A stretch of 64,000 nucleotides of DNA, taken from positions 186,001 to 250,000 of the forward strand of contig NZ_AUDM01000003.1 in NCBI RefSeq assembly GCF_000425465.1, read 5' to 3'. Shown here in pieces: positions 9,978 through 18,625 of this stretch; position 1 is the stretch's first letter, and the number at the start of each line of letters is the position of its first letter. Made by a program: the position numbers and the translations under genes. The stretch is from Flavobacterium filum DSM 17961. Its GTDB lineage: Bacteria; Bacteroidota; Bacteroidia; Flavobacteriales; Flavobacteriaceae. The notes under the pieces were generated by a model, which did not search any database, was not told the origin of the DNA, and saw nothing but the letters and a program-made list of their open reading frames with translations.

Positions 9978-11672
9978 ATGCTTATTTTACTCTTTTGTTT
10001 TAGTGTTATAATCTTTCTCTCGATATCTTTTGGAGGAATGGCTCTCAAACTATTTGATACCAAACAAAGAACTAAATATAGTTTAATAGATCATTTCTTT
10101 ATAGGGATTTGCTTTATTGGAACTATTTTAAATTTCATTTCTGTTTTTAGTCCAATCACATTTTATACTTTAATTTTTATTTCTGTTCCATCAGTAATTT
10201 TCTTCTACAAACACAAATCTTTTTTTATTGGGAAATTTCAGATTTACAATTTTAAATGGTTTAAAAGAAATAAAAAAACCGTAGGATTAATTGTTGGTTT
10301 ACTAATTCTTACATTACTAGTATCGGTTTTAGTTCCACAAAATTATGACTCTTATCTGTATCATATCAACGCAATTCAATGGATAGAAAACTACAAGGTT
10401 GTTCCAGGCTTAGCAAATTTACATGATCGCTTTGGATTAAACTCAAGTGTTTTTACTTTAAGTGCCTGTTTTTCTTTTTACGAACTATATAATCAATACA
10501 TTTTTCCGGTAAACTCTTGTGTTTATTTTGTTTTTGGTATATGGATTTTTAAAAGCATTTTTAATATTTCTAAGTCCAAAGGTTTACTTTTATTTGTTTT
10601 CTTCTTTTATTTTACAAAACAGTATTTATCAGATATTTCGTCTCCGGGAACCGATTTATTACCAAATATATTTGTAGCCTTTTTAATGCTTCAGATTATT
10701 GTAGATGTTAAATCGATTAGCGAAAAACAAATTCTCTTTGTAGTTGTTTCTCTTTTTTGTTTTACTTTAAAAATATCAACTGCTCCATTATTGTTGTTAA
10801 GTTTTATTGCTTTAATTAACAGAGACATATCTATTTTTCAAAAAGTTAAATCTTTTTTAATAATTAGCTTTATATTAGTTTCTCCTTGGTTAATTAGAAA
10901 TGTTATTTTAACTGGATATTTAATATTCCCAATGGAACATTTAGATATTTTTGAATTTGATTGGAAAATAAAAGTCGAAAAAGTAATTAGTATAAGGGAG
11001 TGGATTACATCTTGGGCTAGAATACCTTTTGAATCTAAAACTGAAGTGCTTAATTTAAGTTATACTGAATGGATTCCAAAATGGTGGAAATTACAAACAA
11101 CAACCAATAAATTTCTTTTAATTTCGGCATGTTTATCTCCTTTAGTTATTTTCATTTTAACCAATTTAAAGTTGTTTTTTTTCAAAAGTAAATCTCTTTT
11201 ATTAGTCTTCTTTATCTCTATTTTTGGTTTCGTTTTTTGGTTTTTTACTGCTCCTGATTTTCGTTTTTCTTTTTCATTCATTTTGCTTTTAAGCGTTCTA
11301 CCATTATTACTACTTGAACCTTTATTTAAAAAATATGTTTTAATTTTTAAGAATGTATTTCAAATTTTAGTGTTTCTCGGGTTTTTTATCTTAATACAAG
11401 AAAGTTATCAAAAATTTAAAACAGAATACCGTTCTCTATCAAATACAAACAAATTCATCTATTTACAAAATGACGTTTACAATGTGAAATTTAAAAAAAG
11501 AATAATTTTTAATTCTGTATTAATTCCAAATAAGAAAATGGAATATCATACTATATATTACCCTGCTATAGAGCGTTCCCAGTGTTTTGACCAATTTCCT
11601 TGTACTTGGTTTTATCAAGATGATTTTGAGTTAAGAGGAGATAGTTTTCAAGATGGTTTTAAAGCAAAATAG
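9978..11672 (+). CDS. Large polytopic membrane protein of a polysaccharide locus (LIC_10190-like, possibly GT-C)
   Basis: 564 residues, about 12-13 hydrophobic segments. After three N-terminal helices there is a loop NYDSYLYHINAIQWIENYKVVPGLANLHDRF, which resembles the first periplasmic loop of GT-C enzymes and of the LIC_10190 membrane-protein family in Leptospira and Bacteroidetes. It ends in a soluble tail (about residues 490-564) with two Cys in CFDQFPCTWFYQDDF. It follows the methyltransferase by 3 nt. Transfer of a polyprenyl-linked sugar is a plausible but unproven role. No characterised homologue is recognised with confidence. Confidence 0.55.
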   Translation: MLILLFCFSVIIFLSISFGGMALKLFDTKQRTKYSLIDHFFIGICFIGTILNFISVFSPITFYTLIFISVPSVIFFYKHKSFFIGKFQIYNFKWFKRNKKTVGLIVGLLILTLLVSVLVPQNYDSYLYHINAIQWIENYKVVPGLANLHDRFGLNSSVFTLSACFSFYELYNQYIFPVNSCVYFVFGIWIFKSIFNISKSKGLLLFVFFFYFTKQYLSDISSPGTDLLPNIFVAFLMLQIIVDVKSISEKQILFVVVSLFCFTLKISTAPLLLLSFIALINRDISIFQKVKSFLIISFILVSPWLIRNVILTGYLIFPMEHLDIFEFDWKIKVEKVISIREWITSWARIPFESKTEVLNLSYTEWIPKWWKLQTTTNKFLLISACLSPLVIFILTNLKLFFFKSKSLLLVFFISIFGFVFWFFTAPDFRFSFSFILLLSVLPLLLLEPLFKKYVLIFKNVFQILVFLGFFILIQESYQKFKTEYRSLSNTNKFIYLQNDVYNVKFKKRIIFNSVLIPNKKMEYHTIYYPAIERSQCFDQFPCTWFYQDDFELRGDSFQDGFKAK

Positions 11673-11728
11673 GAATATTATAGATATTTTAAAAAATAAA
11701 ATATTACAATCAAAACTTTAATAATTTG

Positions 11729-11736
11729 TACATTTG
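11729..11736 (+). promoter_or_regulatory. -7-like element (TACATTTG) upstream of the FkbM methyltransferase gene
   Basis: TACATTTG matches TAnnTTTG in the 111-bp gap between the membrane-protein gene and the FkbM gene. Predicted start near 11743, giving a leader of about 40 nt. No convincing -33 element. Confidence 0.4.
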
Positions 11737-11783
11737 GAGCTATAAATAAGTTGAAAGCCCAAGACTAGAGATAAACCATAAAA

Positions 11784-12524
11784 ATGAATTCATTCCTACT
11801 TCAAAATAAAAGCTTCCTACTCAAACTAAAACGCTTATTTAATTCGGTAACCCGCATTGAAATTTCAAAATATCCGAGTCCGGAACTAGATAGACGTATA
11901 AAATTGATTCAATCCAATCAAATAGATGTCATTTTAGATGTGGGTGCCAATATTGGTCAGTATGGAGGTGAGATGAGAAATTTAGGATTCAAAGGTCAAA
12001 TCATTTCTTTTGAACCGATGCAAGAGGCTTTTACTAAATTGGCTAAAAATGCAAAAAACGACCCGCTTTGGGATGTTTACCACTCTTCATTAGGCGAACG
12101 CGATGGCGTAGCGGTTATTAATATTTCTAAAAACTCTGTTAGTAGCTCTTTACTAAACAACCTTCCACAACTAACCGAAAGTGCTCCCGAAGCCTCCTTT
12201 ATCACACAAGAAGAAATAAAAATAGCGAAGCTTGATACGCTTTTTGATTCTTTGCAATTAAACGGTAAAAAAATCTATCTCAAAATAGATACCCAAGGTT
12301 ATGAAGAAAAAGTTTTAGAAGGTGCTTTAAATAGCCTAAGTAAAATCAATGGAATTCAAATAGAAATGGCTTTTATTCCAAGTTATGAGGGTGCATTAAC
12401 CTACGAAACCATTAAAAAAAAATTAGAAAACTTTGGTTTTAAGTTGATGGCTATTGAAAACGGTTTCTATGATAAAAAAACTGGAAAACAGCTCGAAGTT
12501 GATGGTATATTTTACAAACCCTAA
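11784..12524 (+). CDS. FkbM family methyltransferase
   Basis: 246-residue SAM-dependent O-methyltransferase. The FkbM signature is clear: VILDVGANIGQYGGEMRNLGF (motif I), IISFEPMQEAFTKL, SSLGERDGVAVINIS, and the later IYLKIDTQGYEEKVLEGA with QIEMAFIPSYEG. Members methylate hydroxyls of sugars, polyketides or glycopeptides. In this locus the likely substrate is a sugar of the surface polysaccharide (inference). It begins a new transcription segment after a 111-bp gap and precedes the Wzy-like gene. Confidence 0.85.
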   Translation: MNSFLLQNKSFLLKLKRLFNSVTRIEISKYPSPELDRRIKLIQSNQIDVILDVGANIGQYGGEMRNLGFKGQIISFEPMQEAFTKLAKNAKNDPLWDVYHSSLGERDGVAVINISKNSVSSSLLNNLPQLTESAPEASFITQEEIKIAKLDTLFDSLQLNGKKIYLKIDTQGYEEKVLEGALNSLSKINGIQIEMAFIPSYEGALTYETIKKKLENFGFKLMAIENGFYDKKTGKQLEVDGIFYKP

Positions 12525-12571
12525 TTCTGAATACCAAATCCGGATTGGTTTAAATTTGAAAAAATTGGCTT

Positions 12572-13756
12572 TTGAAAATAAATATTAAAAAATATATTCT
12601 TTACTCTTCGGTTTTTGCCATTTTTACAGAAGCCTTTTTCTTTAATTATATTATTGATTGGAAATTATTGTATTTGATTGTTCTTTCAAATTTTTTACTC
12701 TTACTTAAAATCAATCACATCAAATTCAATCGCAACTTTGTTTTTATTCTTTTAGGATTCTTTATTCATGGCTTAGTTTGTTACACAGCCATAGGTATTC
12801 CCTATAATTTTATGCTTTCGCAAATCATTGGTATCGCGATAGTGGGATCTTACTTTTACAATGTGGTATCTCTTTTTAAAACCTCAGAAATCATAAAAGT
12901 TTATATAAAGATGAGTTTATATGTAGCCGTAATAGGATACATACTTTATGTTATAAATTACAACGAACCCCGCTACCGCTTGATGAGTATATTTAAAGAA
13001 CCTGCTCATTATGTTGTAGTTGTTATTCCGGCTTGCTATTATTATTTAAAATCAAAGAAATATCTGGAATTTAGTATAATTTTTGGCACACTAATTTTAT
13101 CAAATTCATCTTTAGGCTATATCGGTTGTGGACTTATGTTTATTCTGCCAAATTTAACTTTACGCAGAATGGGTTATCTAGTAGCACTTCTACCGATTGT
13201 AGGAGCTGTTTTTTACTATATTTACAGTGAACATACCTTCTTCAAAATGAGAGTTGATGATACCTACAACTCATTGAAAGTGATTCAAACCGGAAAATTT
13301 GACGAAAAAACAAATTTGAGTTCCTATGTAATGATTGGGAATTTATATATTGCCAGAAAAAATATTTCAGATCACCCTCTAGGAAGTGGAATAGGTAGCC
13401 ATCATTACATGCATACTGAAAAATATTTGAAAGAAATGAGGCCTCCAGAGTATCTTAGAATTCAAAGAAGACATACCGATAATTCTTTTGATGCCAACTC
13501 ATTAGCAACTCGGTTATTTTCTGAGTTTGGCCTTTTTGGAATTATCGGAGTATTTTTGTTTTTGTATTACAGTTCTACCGTTTTTAAAAGACCTGATTTG
13601 TTTTTTGCTCAAGGAGTATTTATTTATTTTTTACTAAAATTATTTCGAGATGGGCATTATTTCCCTCCAGAATTATTTTTATTTATTTGGCTTTTCTATT
13701 TTAGTGTAAAAGAACAAAAACAAATTTTCACCAACTCAAAAACTCGTGAAGCCTAA
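12572..13756 (+). CDS. O-antigen polymerase/ligase family membrane protein (second of three)
   Basis: 394 residues with about 10-11 hydrophobic segments. The loop at about residues 210-310 contains SYVMIGNLYIARKNISDHPLGSGIGSHHYMHTEKY and later NSLATRLFSEFGLFGIIGVFL, the pattern seen in Wzy-like polymerases. The start is a TTG (12572) because no ATG occurs in frame before about residue 85; the encoded KINIKKYILYSSVF fits a membrane-protein start. The 3' end overlaps the following glycosyltransferase by 11 nt. Probably the polymerase of the same repeat unit, but this is inferred. Confidence 0.72.
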   Translation: MKINIKKYILYSSVFAIFTEAFFFNYIIDWKLLYLIVLSNFLLLLKINHIKFNRNFVFILLGFFIHGLVCYTAIGIPYNFMLSQIIGIAIVGSYFYNVVSLFKTSEIIKVYIKMSLYVAVIGYILYVINYNEPRYRLMSIFKEPAHYVVVVIPACYYYLKSKKYLEFSIIFGTLILSNSSLGYIGCGLMFILPNLTLRRMGYLVALLPIVGAVFYYIYSEHTFFKMRVDDTYNSLKVIQTGKFDEKTNLSSYVMIGNLYIARKNISDHPLGSGIGSHHYMHTEKYLKEMRPPEYLRIQRRHTDNSFDANSLATRLFSEFGLFGIIGVFLFLYYSSTVFKRPDLFFAQGVFIYFLLKLFRDGHYFPPELFLFIWLFYFSVKEQKQIFTNSKTREA

Positions 13757-14837
13757 AGAAATTTTTCATATAGCTGAAGACTTAACTTATGAAAGCGGTG
13801 GTCTTAGAACCATGATTTCAAAACTTGACCATTATTTAAATTCATCTGATGATTTTAAATCCAAAGTTATTACCCTTCACAGAGAAGCTTCAGACTCTTT
13901 TCACGAAATTCAAAGTAAAAGAAATTCATGGCACTACAATTCTGATTTGGAAAACTACTTACAAAAGACAATTCAGTCCAATTCAATAATTCATCTGCAT
14001 GGAGTGTGGATGTATCCACAATACATTGCCTCAAAAATAGCAAAAACCAAAAAAGCTCCATCTATATTAACTGCTCACGGAATGTTAGAGCCGTATTTGT
14101 TTCAAGATAAAGGTTTTAAAAAACAAGTGTATTACCATTTGATTTTAAAAAAACTACTTCAAAATACAACTGTTTTACATGCTATCACGAGTAATGAAAA
14201 AGAAAATCTATACCGTTTAAGTGGTCATAAAAACATTGTTGAAATCCCTAATTTAATTTCAATTGATGAAAATTATAAAAATGATTTATTTATTCCCGAA
14301 GAGGACTATTTTTTATTTTTAGGTAGGTTTCATAAAGTTAAAGGAATTGAATTGCTCATTCAAGCATTTGAAAAAATAGAAAATAAAAAAATTAAACTCA
14401 AACTAGCCGGATTTCCTAATGAATATTCACAAACCATCAAAAAACTCATAGAATCTAAAAATTTAAATTCCCGAATTGAATGTATTGGAGAATGTATTGG
14501 AGATGAGAAAGTGAAACTATTTGGCCAAGCAAGAGCCTTTGTGAATCCTTCTTATTCTGAAGTTATTGGAATGGTGAATTTGGAAGCTGCTTCTCTTAAA
14601 ACACCTGTAATAACTACTTGGAATACCGGATTAAAAAAAGATTGGAATAAAAGCGGAGGGGTATTAATTGACCCCATAATAGAAGATTTAACCCATGCTT
14701 TAAATGAGGCATCACATTGGAGCACTAAAGAACGAATTAACCGAGGAAATCAACTTTCCGAATTTACATATAACGAATACTCTTGGGAAAAAAAAGGCTG
14801 GCTTTGGAATGAACTATATAACGATTTAAAAAAATAA
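13746..14837 (+). CDS. Family 4 (GT-B) glycosyltransferase
   Basis: 363 residues. The N-terminal half has the acceptor-side Rossmann fold (EDLTYESGGLRTMISKL, IIHLHGVWMYPQYIASKI, SILTAHGMLEPYLF). The C-terminal half has the nucleotide-sugar domain: DYFLFLGRFHKVKGIELLIQAF, ARAFVNPSYSEVIGMVNLEAASL with the E-x7-E motif, and PVITTWNTGLK. A retaining GT4 enzyme is expected, soluble or peripheral at the inner membrane. It uses a GTG start at 13746 inside the 3' end of the Wzy-like gene (11-nt overlap), implying translational coupling. Last gene of the run, followed by a perfect hairpin. Confidence 0.87.
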   Translation: MKPKEIFHIAEDLTYESGGLRTMISKLDHYLNSSDDFKSKVITLHREASDSFHEIQSKRNSWHYNSDLENYLQKTIQSNSIIHLHGVWMYPQYIASKIAKTKKAPSILTAHGMLEPYLFQDKGFKKQVYYHLILKKLLQNTTVLHAITSNEKENLYRLSGHKNIVEIPNLISIDENYKNDLFIPEEDYFLFLGRFHKVKGIELLIQAFEKIENKKIKLKLAGFPNEYSQTIKKLIESKNLNSRIECIGECIGDEKVKLFGQARAFVNPSYSEVIGMVNLEAASLKTPVITTWNTGLKKDWNKSGGVLIDPIIEDLTHALNEASHWSTKERINRGNQLSEFTYNEYSWEKKGWLWNELYNDLKK

Positions 14838-14864
14838 AAGAGTTGTTTCCAACTCTTTTATTTT
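14831..14864. terminator. Bidirectional terminator between convergent genes
   Basis: Perfect 15-bp arms at 14831-14845 and 14850-14864 around the loop TTTC; A-rich and T-rich flanks allow function in both directions. The hairpin overlaps the end of the GT4 gene and the last bases of the convergent lipoprotein gene. Confidence 0.8.
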
Positions 14865-15357
14865 AATTCATCAAAACCGATTCTAATTGTTCATTTCCAA
14901 CAAATCCAGGAGGATACTCACCGTTAAAATTTAAATCGTTACGCATCATTTTTTCATCCCACTTCATTCCAGAATTAGCATTGAAATAAGGAACATATTT
15001 TAGTGCACTACCTTCTAGCATTACTTTTTCATTATTAAAAACAGTTACACCTTTTAAATCCAAATGTTTTTGTTCTTTATTTGTGCTTAATGTAACTTGA
15101 AAATTTTCTAAATAGACTTGTTCAGGTAAATCAACAGTAATTTTTTGAGCTAAATCTTGACCTTTAACAGATAAAGATATTGGATTTTCATAATCCCAAT
15201 AACCATCTTTTTTTATTACAACAGACAAACTATCGTCAAGTTGATAAACCGCTTCTAATACGATGCTAAACTTATCATTTACGGGTGCTGACACTTCTTT
15301 TTTTTCTCTTCCACAAGAAACGATTACAAGTGCAAAAACAAAAATTAATTTTTTCAT
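14863..15357 (-). CDS. Small lipoprotein of unknown function
   Basis: 164 residues. The N-terminus MKKLIFVFALVIVSCGREKKEV is a lipoprotein signal with a lipobox-like VIVSC; the Cys at residue 15 would be lipidated. The mature part has beta-rich character (FSIVLEAVYQLDDSLSVVIK, ISLSVKGQDLAQKITVDL, LHL-like strands) and ends in NGEYPPGFVGNEQLESVLMN. I recognise no family. It is the only minus-strand gene between the two plus-strand polysaccharide segments and shares a terminator with the GT4 gene. An outer-membrane or periplasmic location follows from the signal; its role is unknown. Confidence 0.7.
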   Translation of the reverse strand: MKKLIFVFALVIVSCGREKKEVSAPVNDKFSIVLEAVYQLDDSLSVVIKKDGYWDYENPISLSVKGQDLAQKITVDLPEQVYLENFQVTLSTNKEQKHLDLKGVTVFNNEKVMLEGSALKYVPYFNANSGMKWDEKMMRNDLNFNGEYPPGFVGNEQLESVLMN

Positions 15358-15528
15358 GTTTAAATTAAATTAGCGGGACAAATTTATACATATTTTCTAT
15401 TCAAAATTAAAAAAAAAATTATTTTTGGAAATTCTTTGACGTTACTCGTTTTAAAGACTTTATTTGACCAAAAATGAGTGATATTTTAATTAGTTAAAAT
15501 TTACAGAAAAAAATTAATAATCCTTTAG

Positions 15529-16287
15529 ATGGATATAAAAAAAAGCAATAATCCTACCGTTCAAATATTAGGAATTTCATTCATTAAAGGTAAAGTATCA
15601 GATGCATTTAACCTTTTAAAGCATAATGGAGGATTAATGACGGTACCTGCCGCACCGGCTTTAGTTACAATTAAAGAAGATAAAGCTTATTATGAATCAT
15701 TACTAAAATCAGATTTAATAATTCCTGACAGTGGATATATGATTTTGATTTGGAATATAATTTCAAAGAAAAAACTTCACAAAATTTCCGGTTTGGAATT
15801 TATTGAGTATTTTACCAAACAATCTAATTTAATAAATCAGCACAGATTGATGCTTATAAATCCGAGTGATGAAGATGGTAGTATTAACAAAAATTACCTA
15901 GAAATAAACGGATTTAATAACAATACGATTTACAATTACACTGCTCCATTTTACAATAATAATGTTACGGATTATAATTTACTGAAAATGTGTGAGGAAG
16001 TTCAACCTAAATGGATTATGATTAATATTGGCGGCGGAACGCAAGAAAAATTGGGGCTATACCTTAAAGAAAATCTTTCTTTTTCTCCAGCGATAATGTG
16101 TACTGGTGCAGCTATATCTTTTAAAACAGGCAGACAAGTTAAAATGCCACTATGGATTGATTATTTATATTTAGGGTGGCTAGCAAGATGTATTTCTAAA
16201 CCTAAAGTATTTATACCAAGATATTTGAAGGGTTTTAAGTTGTTATGTCTAATATTAAAATACAAATCTAAACCATATGAATCTTAA
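15529..16287 (+). CDS. WecG/TagA/CpsF family glycosyltransferase
   Basis: 252 residues. Family blocks are visible in order: VQILGISFIKG, the acceptor/catalytic region TVPAAPALVTIKEDKAYYESLLKSDLIIPDSGYMI (with the Asp of IIPDSGY near residue 67), KISGLEFIEYF, PKWIMINIGGGTQEKLGLYLKE and MCTGAAISFKTGR. Enzymes of this GT26 family add ManNAc-type or other sugars to the lipid-linked precursor. The ATG at 15529 is followed by family sequence within 12 residues. It stands alone with an upstream AT-rich gap of 171 bp and precedes the GDP-mannose 3,5-epimerase gene by 72 nt. Confidence 0.85.
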   Translation: MDIKKSNNPTVQILGISFIKGKVSDAFNLLKHNGGLMTVPAAPALVTIKEDKAYYESLLKSDLIIPDSGYMILIWNIISKKKLHKISGLEFIEYFTKQSNLINQHRLMLINPSDEDGSINKNYLEINGFNNNTIYNYTAPFYNNNVTDYNLLKMCEEVQPKWIMINIGGGTQEKLGLYLKENLSFSPAIMCTGAAISFKTGRQVKMPLWIDYLYLGWLARCISKPKVFIPRYLKGFKLLCLILKYKSKPYES

Positions 16288-16332
16288 TCAATTTATTTGA
16301 ATTTGAAATTTTCTAATTCAATACAAATAAAT

Positions 16333-16340
16333 TACTTTTG
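16333..16340 (+). promoter_or_regulatory. -7-like element (TACTTTTG) upstream of the GDP-mannose 3,5-epimerase gene
   Basis: TACTTTTG matches TAnnTTTG and ends 19 bp before the ATG at 16360. A TTG at 16303-16305 is 27 bp upstream, longer than the usual spacing, so only the -7 element is supported. Confidence 0.4.
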
Positions 16341-16359
16341 CCTTAAAATTTAATTTCTT

Positions 16360-17331
16360 ATGAAAAAAATATTAGTTTGTGGTGCTGGTGGATTTATTGG
16401 TGGTCATTTAGTAAACAAATTAAAATCATCTGGTTTTTGGGTTAGAGGTGTTGATTTAAAGGAAAACGAATACGGTAATAATAACTCGGACGAATTTATT
16501 TTAGGTGATTTAAGAGATCCTGTAGTTGCAAAAAAGGTTGTTGAAGGAATAGATGAAATCTATCAATTAGCAGCAGATATGGGTGGTGCAGGTTATATTT
16601 TTACCGGTGAACACGATGCTGATGTAATGAATAATTCTGCATTATGTAACCTAAATATTTTAGGTGCTGCTCAAAAGGCTGGGGTTAAAAAAATTTTTTA
16701 CTCTTCTTCTGCTTGTATGTATCCCGAATATAATCAAATGGATCCAAATAATCCAAAATGTTCAGAAGACTCAGCTTATCCGGCGAATCCAGACAGCGAA
16801 TATGGATGGGAAAAATTATTTAGTGAGCGTCTTTATCTTTCATACCATAGAAATTATGGAATAGATGTTCGAATCGCTCGTTTCCATAATATTTTTGGCC
16901 CACAAGGTACATGGTCAGGTGGTAAAGAGAAGGCACCTGCAGCAATGTGTAGAAAAGTAGCCGAAGCAAAAGATGGTGATTCTATCGAAGTTTGGGGTGA
17001 TGGTAAACAAACCCGCTCTTTTTTATATATTGATGAGTGTATCGAAGCAATAAAACGATTAATGGACTCCAACTTTACAGGTCCAGTAAATATTGGTTCA
17101 GAAGAAATGATTTCAATTAATGATTTTGCTAATATGGCGATTTCTATCTCAGGAAAAAATTTGTCTATCAAAAATATTCCTGGACCAACAGGAGTTAGAG
17201 GAAGAAATTCAGACAACAAACTTCTTAAAGAAAAATTGAATTGGGAACCATCTATGACTTTGCTGGATGGTATGAAGCTTACTTTTGATTGGATTAATAG
17301 CCAAGTTAAAAAACACGAATCTGTTTTTTAA
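16360..17331 (+). CDS. GDP-mannose 3,5-epimerase (GME-like), extended SDR
   Basis: NAD-dependent epimerase expected to convert GDP-D-mannose to GDP-L-galactose and/or GDP-L-gulose. Block similarity to plant GME is strong: GAGGFIGGHL (residues 8-17), AADMGGAGYI, SSSACMYPE with catalytic C119, SEYGWEKL with Y148 and K152, RFHNIFGPQGTW, GGKEKAPAAMCRK with K191, WGDGKQTRSFLYIDE, NIGSEEMISINDFA and GPTGVRGRNSDN. C119 and K191 correspond to the acid/base pair described for the Arabidopsis enzyme. 323 aa versus about 370 in plants, which carry an N-terminal extension. It likely supplies an L-sugar for the polysaccharide. Confidence 0.88.
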   Translation: MKKILVCGAGGFIGGHLVNKLKSSGFWVRGVDLKENEYGNNNSDEFILGDLRDPVVAKKVVEGIDEIYQLAADMGGAGYIFTGEHDADVMNNSALCNLNILGAAQKAGVKKIFYSSSACMYPEYNQMDPNNPKCSEDSAYPANPDSEYGWEKLFSERLYLSYHRNYGIDVRIARFHNIFGPQGTWSGGKEKAPAAMCRKVAEAKDGDSIEVWGDGKQTRSFLYIDECIEAIKRLMDSNFTGPVNIGSEEMISINDFANMAISISGKNLSIKNIPGPTGVRGRNSDNKLLKEKLNWEPSMTLLDGMKLTFDWINSQVKKHESVF

Positions 17332-17357
17332 TTCTTACATAGGGATATCATTTTACA

Positions 17358-18617
17358 ATGTCTAAAATTATAGAGATGAACAGTTTAATTGTAAAAAGGT
17401 ATCCCTATTTTATTTTACTTTTATTCAGTTTTCCTTTATTAAAAGAAAATTTATCCTCTTTTACTTTTTTAATTTTCGCTGTTTTAACTATAATAACTTC
17501 GTTTAGTTTTCCAGTTAAAGAAAAAAAAAACAAAAGCATATTTTATTTTACTATCCCGTTTTGGATAATTCTATTAGACGCTATTTTATATGGAAGATTA
17601 AAAGAAAGTAGTAATGCTATTAATCATGCTTTACTTTTTTTACTTTTCCCTTTAGTTTTTTACTTGTCGCCTGTTAGCTTATTTACTAAAGAAAATTTAG
17701 ACCGTTGTTTTAATTTTCTCACATGGATATGTGTGGTATTGGGGATTTCCTATATCTTATTATTTATATTAAACAATCCCCTTTCAAGTTTAATAGAAAC
17801 CAAATACAATAGCTCTTTGTTCCGAGATTTCGTTTATAGTGAAACGAAAATATTTAGTATACATCCTGCCTATTATACTTCGGTTGTTATTTTTTGTATG
17901 GTTTTCAAATTGAAAAAGTATACTTTTTGTCCAAAAAAAATCGATTTAATCATATTAGTGTTTTTATACATTATCACCTTTTTGTTACTTACCAAATTGA
18001 ATATTGTTTTAATGAACGTGGTGTTGGGCTTATTCTTTTTATTTCATACTTCGATTTCACGTATAAATAAGTTAGTTTTTATAGTAATACTTGTCCTCTT
18101 CTTCATACTTTCTTTGATTTATGTTCCTGGACTATACATTCGTTTTGTTGAAATTTTTACAAGTTTTGGGATAAATCCAACCGGTGTAGCACACGATTCT
18201 ACAAATATTCGTGTTGCTATTTATACTTGTGATTGGGAAATTATAAAAAATAATTTTTGGAAAGGTGTTGGTTTTTATGATATTCAAAATCAACTTTTGA
18301 ATTGTTTTGAATCAAAATACCATTCTTCTTTTTATGAAAATCACAAATACTTATCTCACAACTATTTTCTATACATTCTTTTAGGTTCAGGATTTATTGG
18401 ATTTATTGGGTTTCTATATTTCTGTTTCAAAGTAACACACTTTGCTCTAAAATTAAATTCATTTATTTTTTATGTATTTATTGTGAATACTTTTCTTATG
18501 TGTTGTATTGAAGATTATTTTTACAGACAAAACGGAATATACTTCTTTATGTTAATCCTTTTGAGTTATTTTAAATATTTTGAAAACTTAAAAGCTGAAA
18601 AACTAAAAAATATTTAA
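17358..18617 (+). CDS. O-antigen ligase/polymerase family membrane protein (third of three)
   Basis: 419 residues with about 11-12 hydrophobic helices. A long extracytoplasmic loop runs from about residue 255 to 330 (RFVEIFTSFGINPTGVAHDSTNIRVAIY, NNFWKGVGFYDIQNQLLNCFESKYHSSFYENHKYLSHNYFLYILL), containing the conserved GVG and HN motifs of Wzy_C/WaaL proteins. It lies 26 nt after the epimerase gene and converges with rfbD (8-nt gap). It may be the ligase that joins finished glycan to its anchor, or a second polymerase; sequence alone does not decide. Confidence 0.78.
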   Translation: MSKIIEMNSLIVKRYPYFILLLFSFPLLKENLSSFTFLIFAVLTIITSFSFPVKEKKNKSIFYFTIPFWIILLDAILYGRLKESSNAINHALLFLLFPLVFYLSPVSLFTKENLDRCFNFLTWICVVLGISYILLFILNNPLSSLIETKYNSSLFRDFVYSETKIFSIHPAYYTSVVIFCMVFKLKKYTFCPKKIDLIILVFLYIITFLLLTKLNIVLMNVVLGLFFLFHTSISRINKLVFIVILVLFFILSLIYVPGLYIRFVEIFTSFGINPTGVAHDSTNIRVAIYTCDWEIIKNNFWKGVGFYDIQNQLLNCFESKYHSSFYENHKYLSHNYFLYILLGSGFIGFIGFLYFCFKVTHFALKLNSFIFYVFIVNTFLMCCIEDYFYRQNGIYFFMLILLSYFKYFENLKAEKLKNI

Positions 18618-18625
18618 AGTCGTTT

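Noticed and set aside
14863..15357. Lipoprotein gene as part of the glycan machinery
   Set aside because: No family or topology links it to Wza or other export proteins; only its position suggests it, so no role is assigned.
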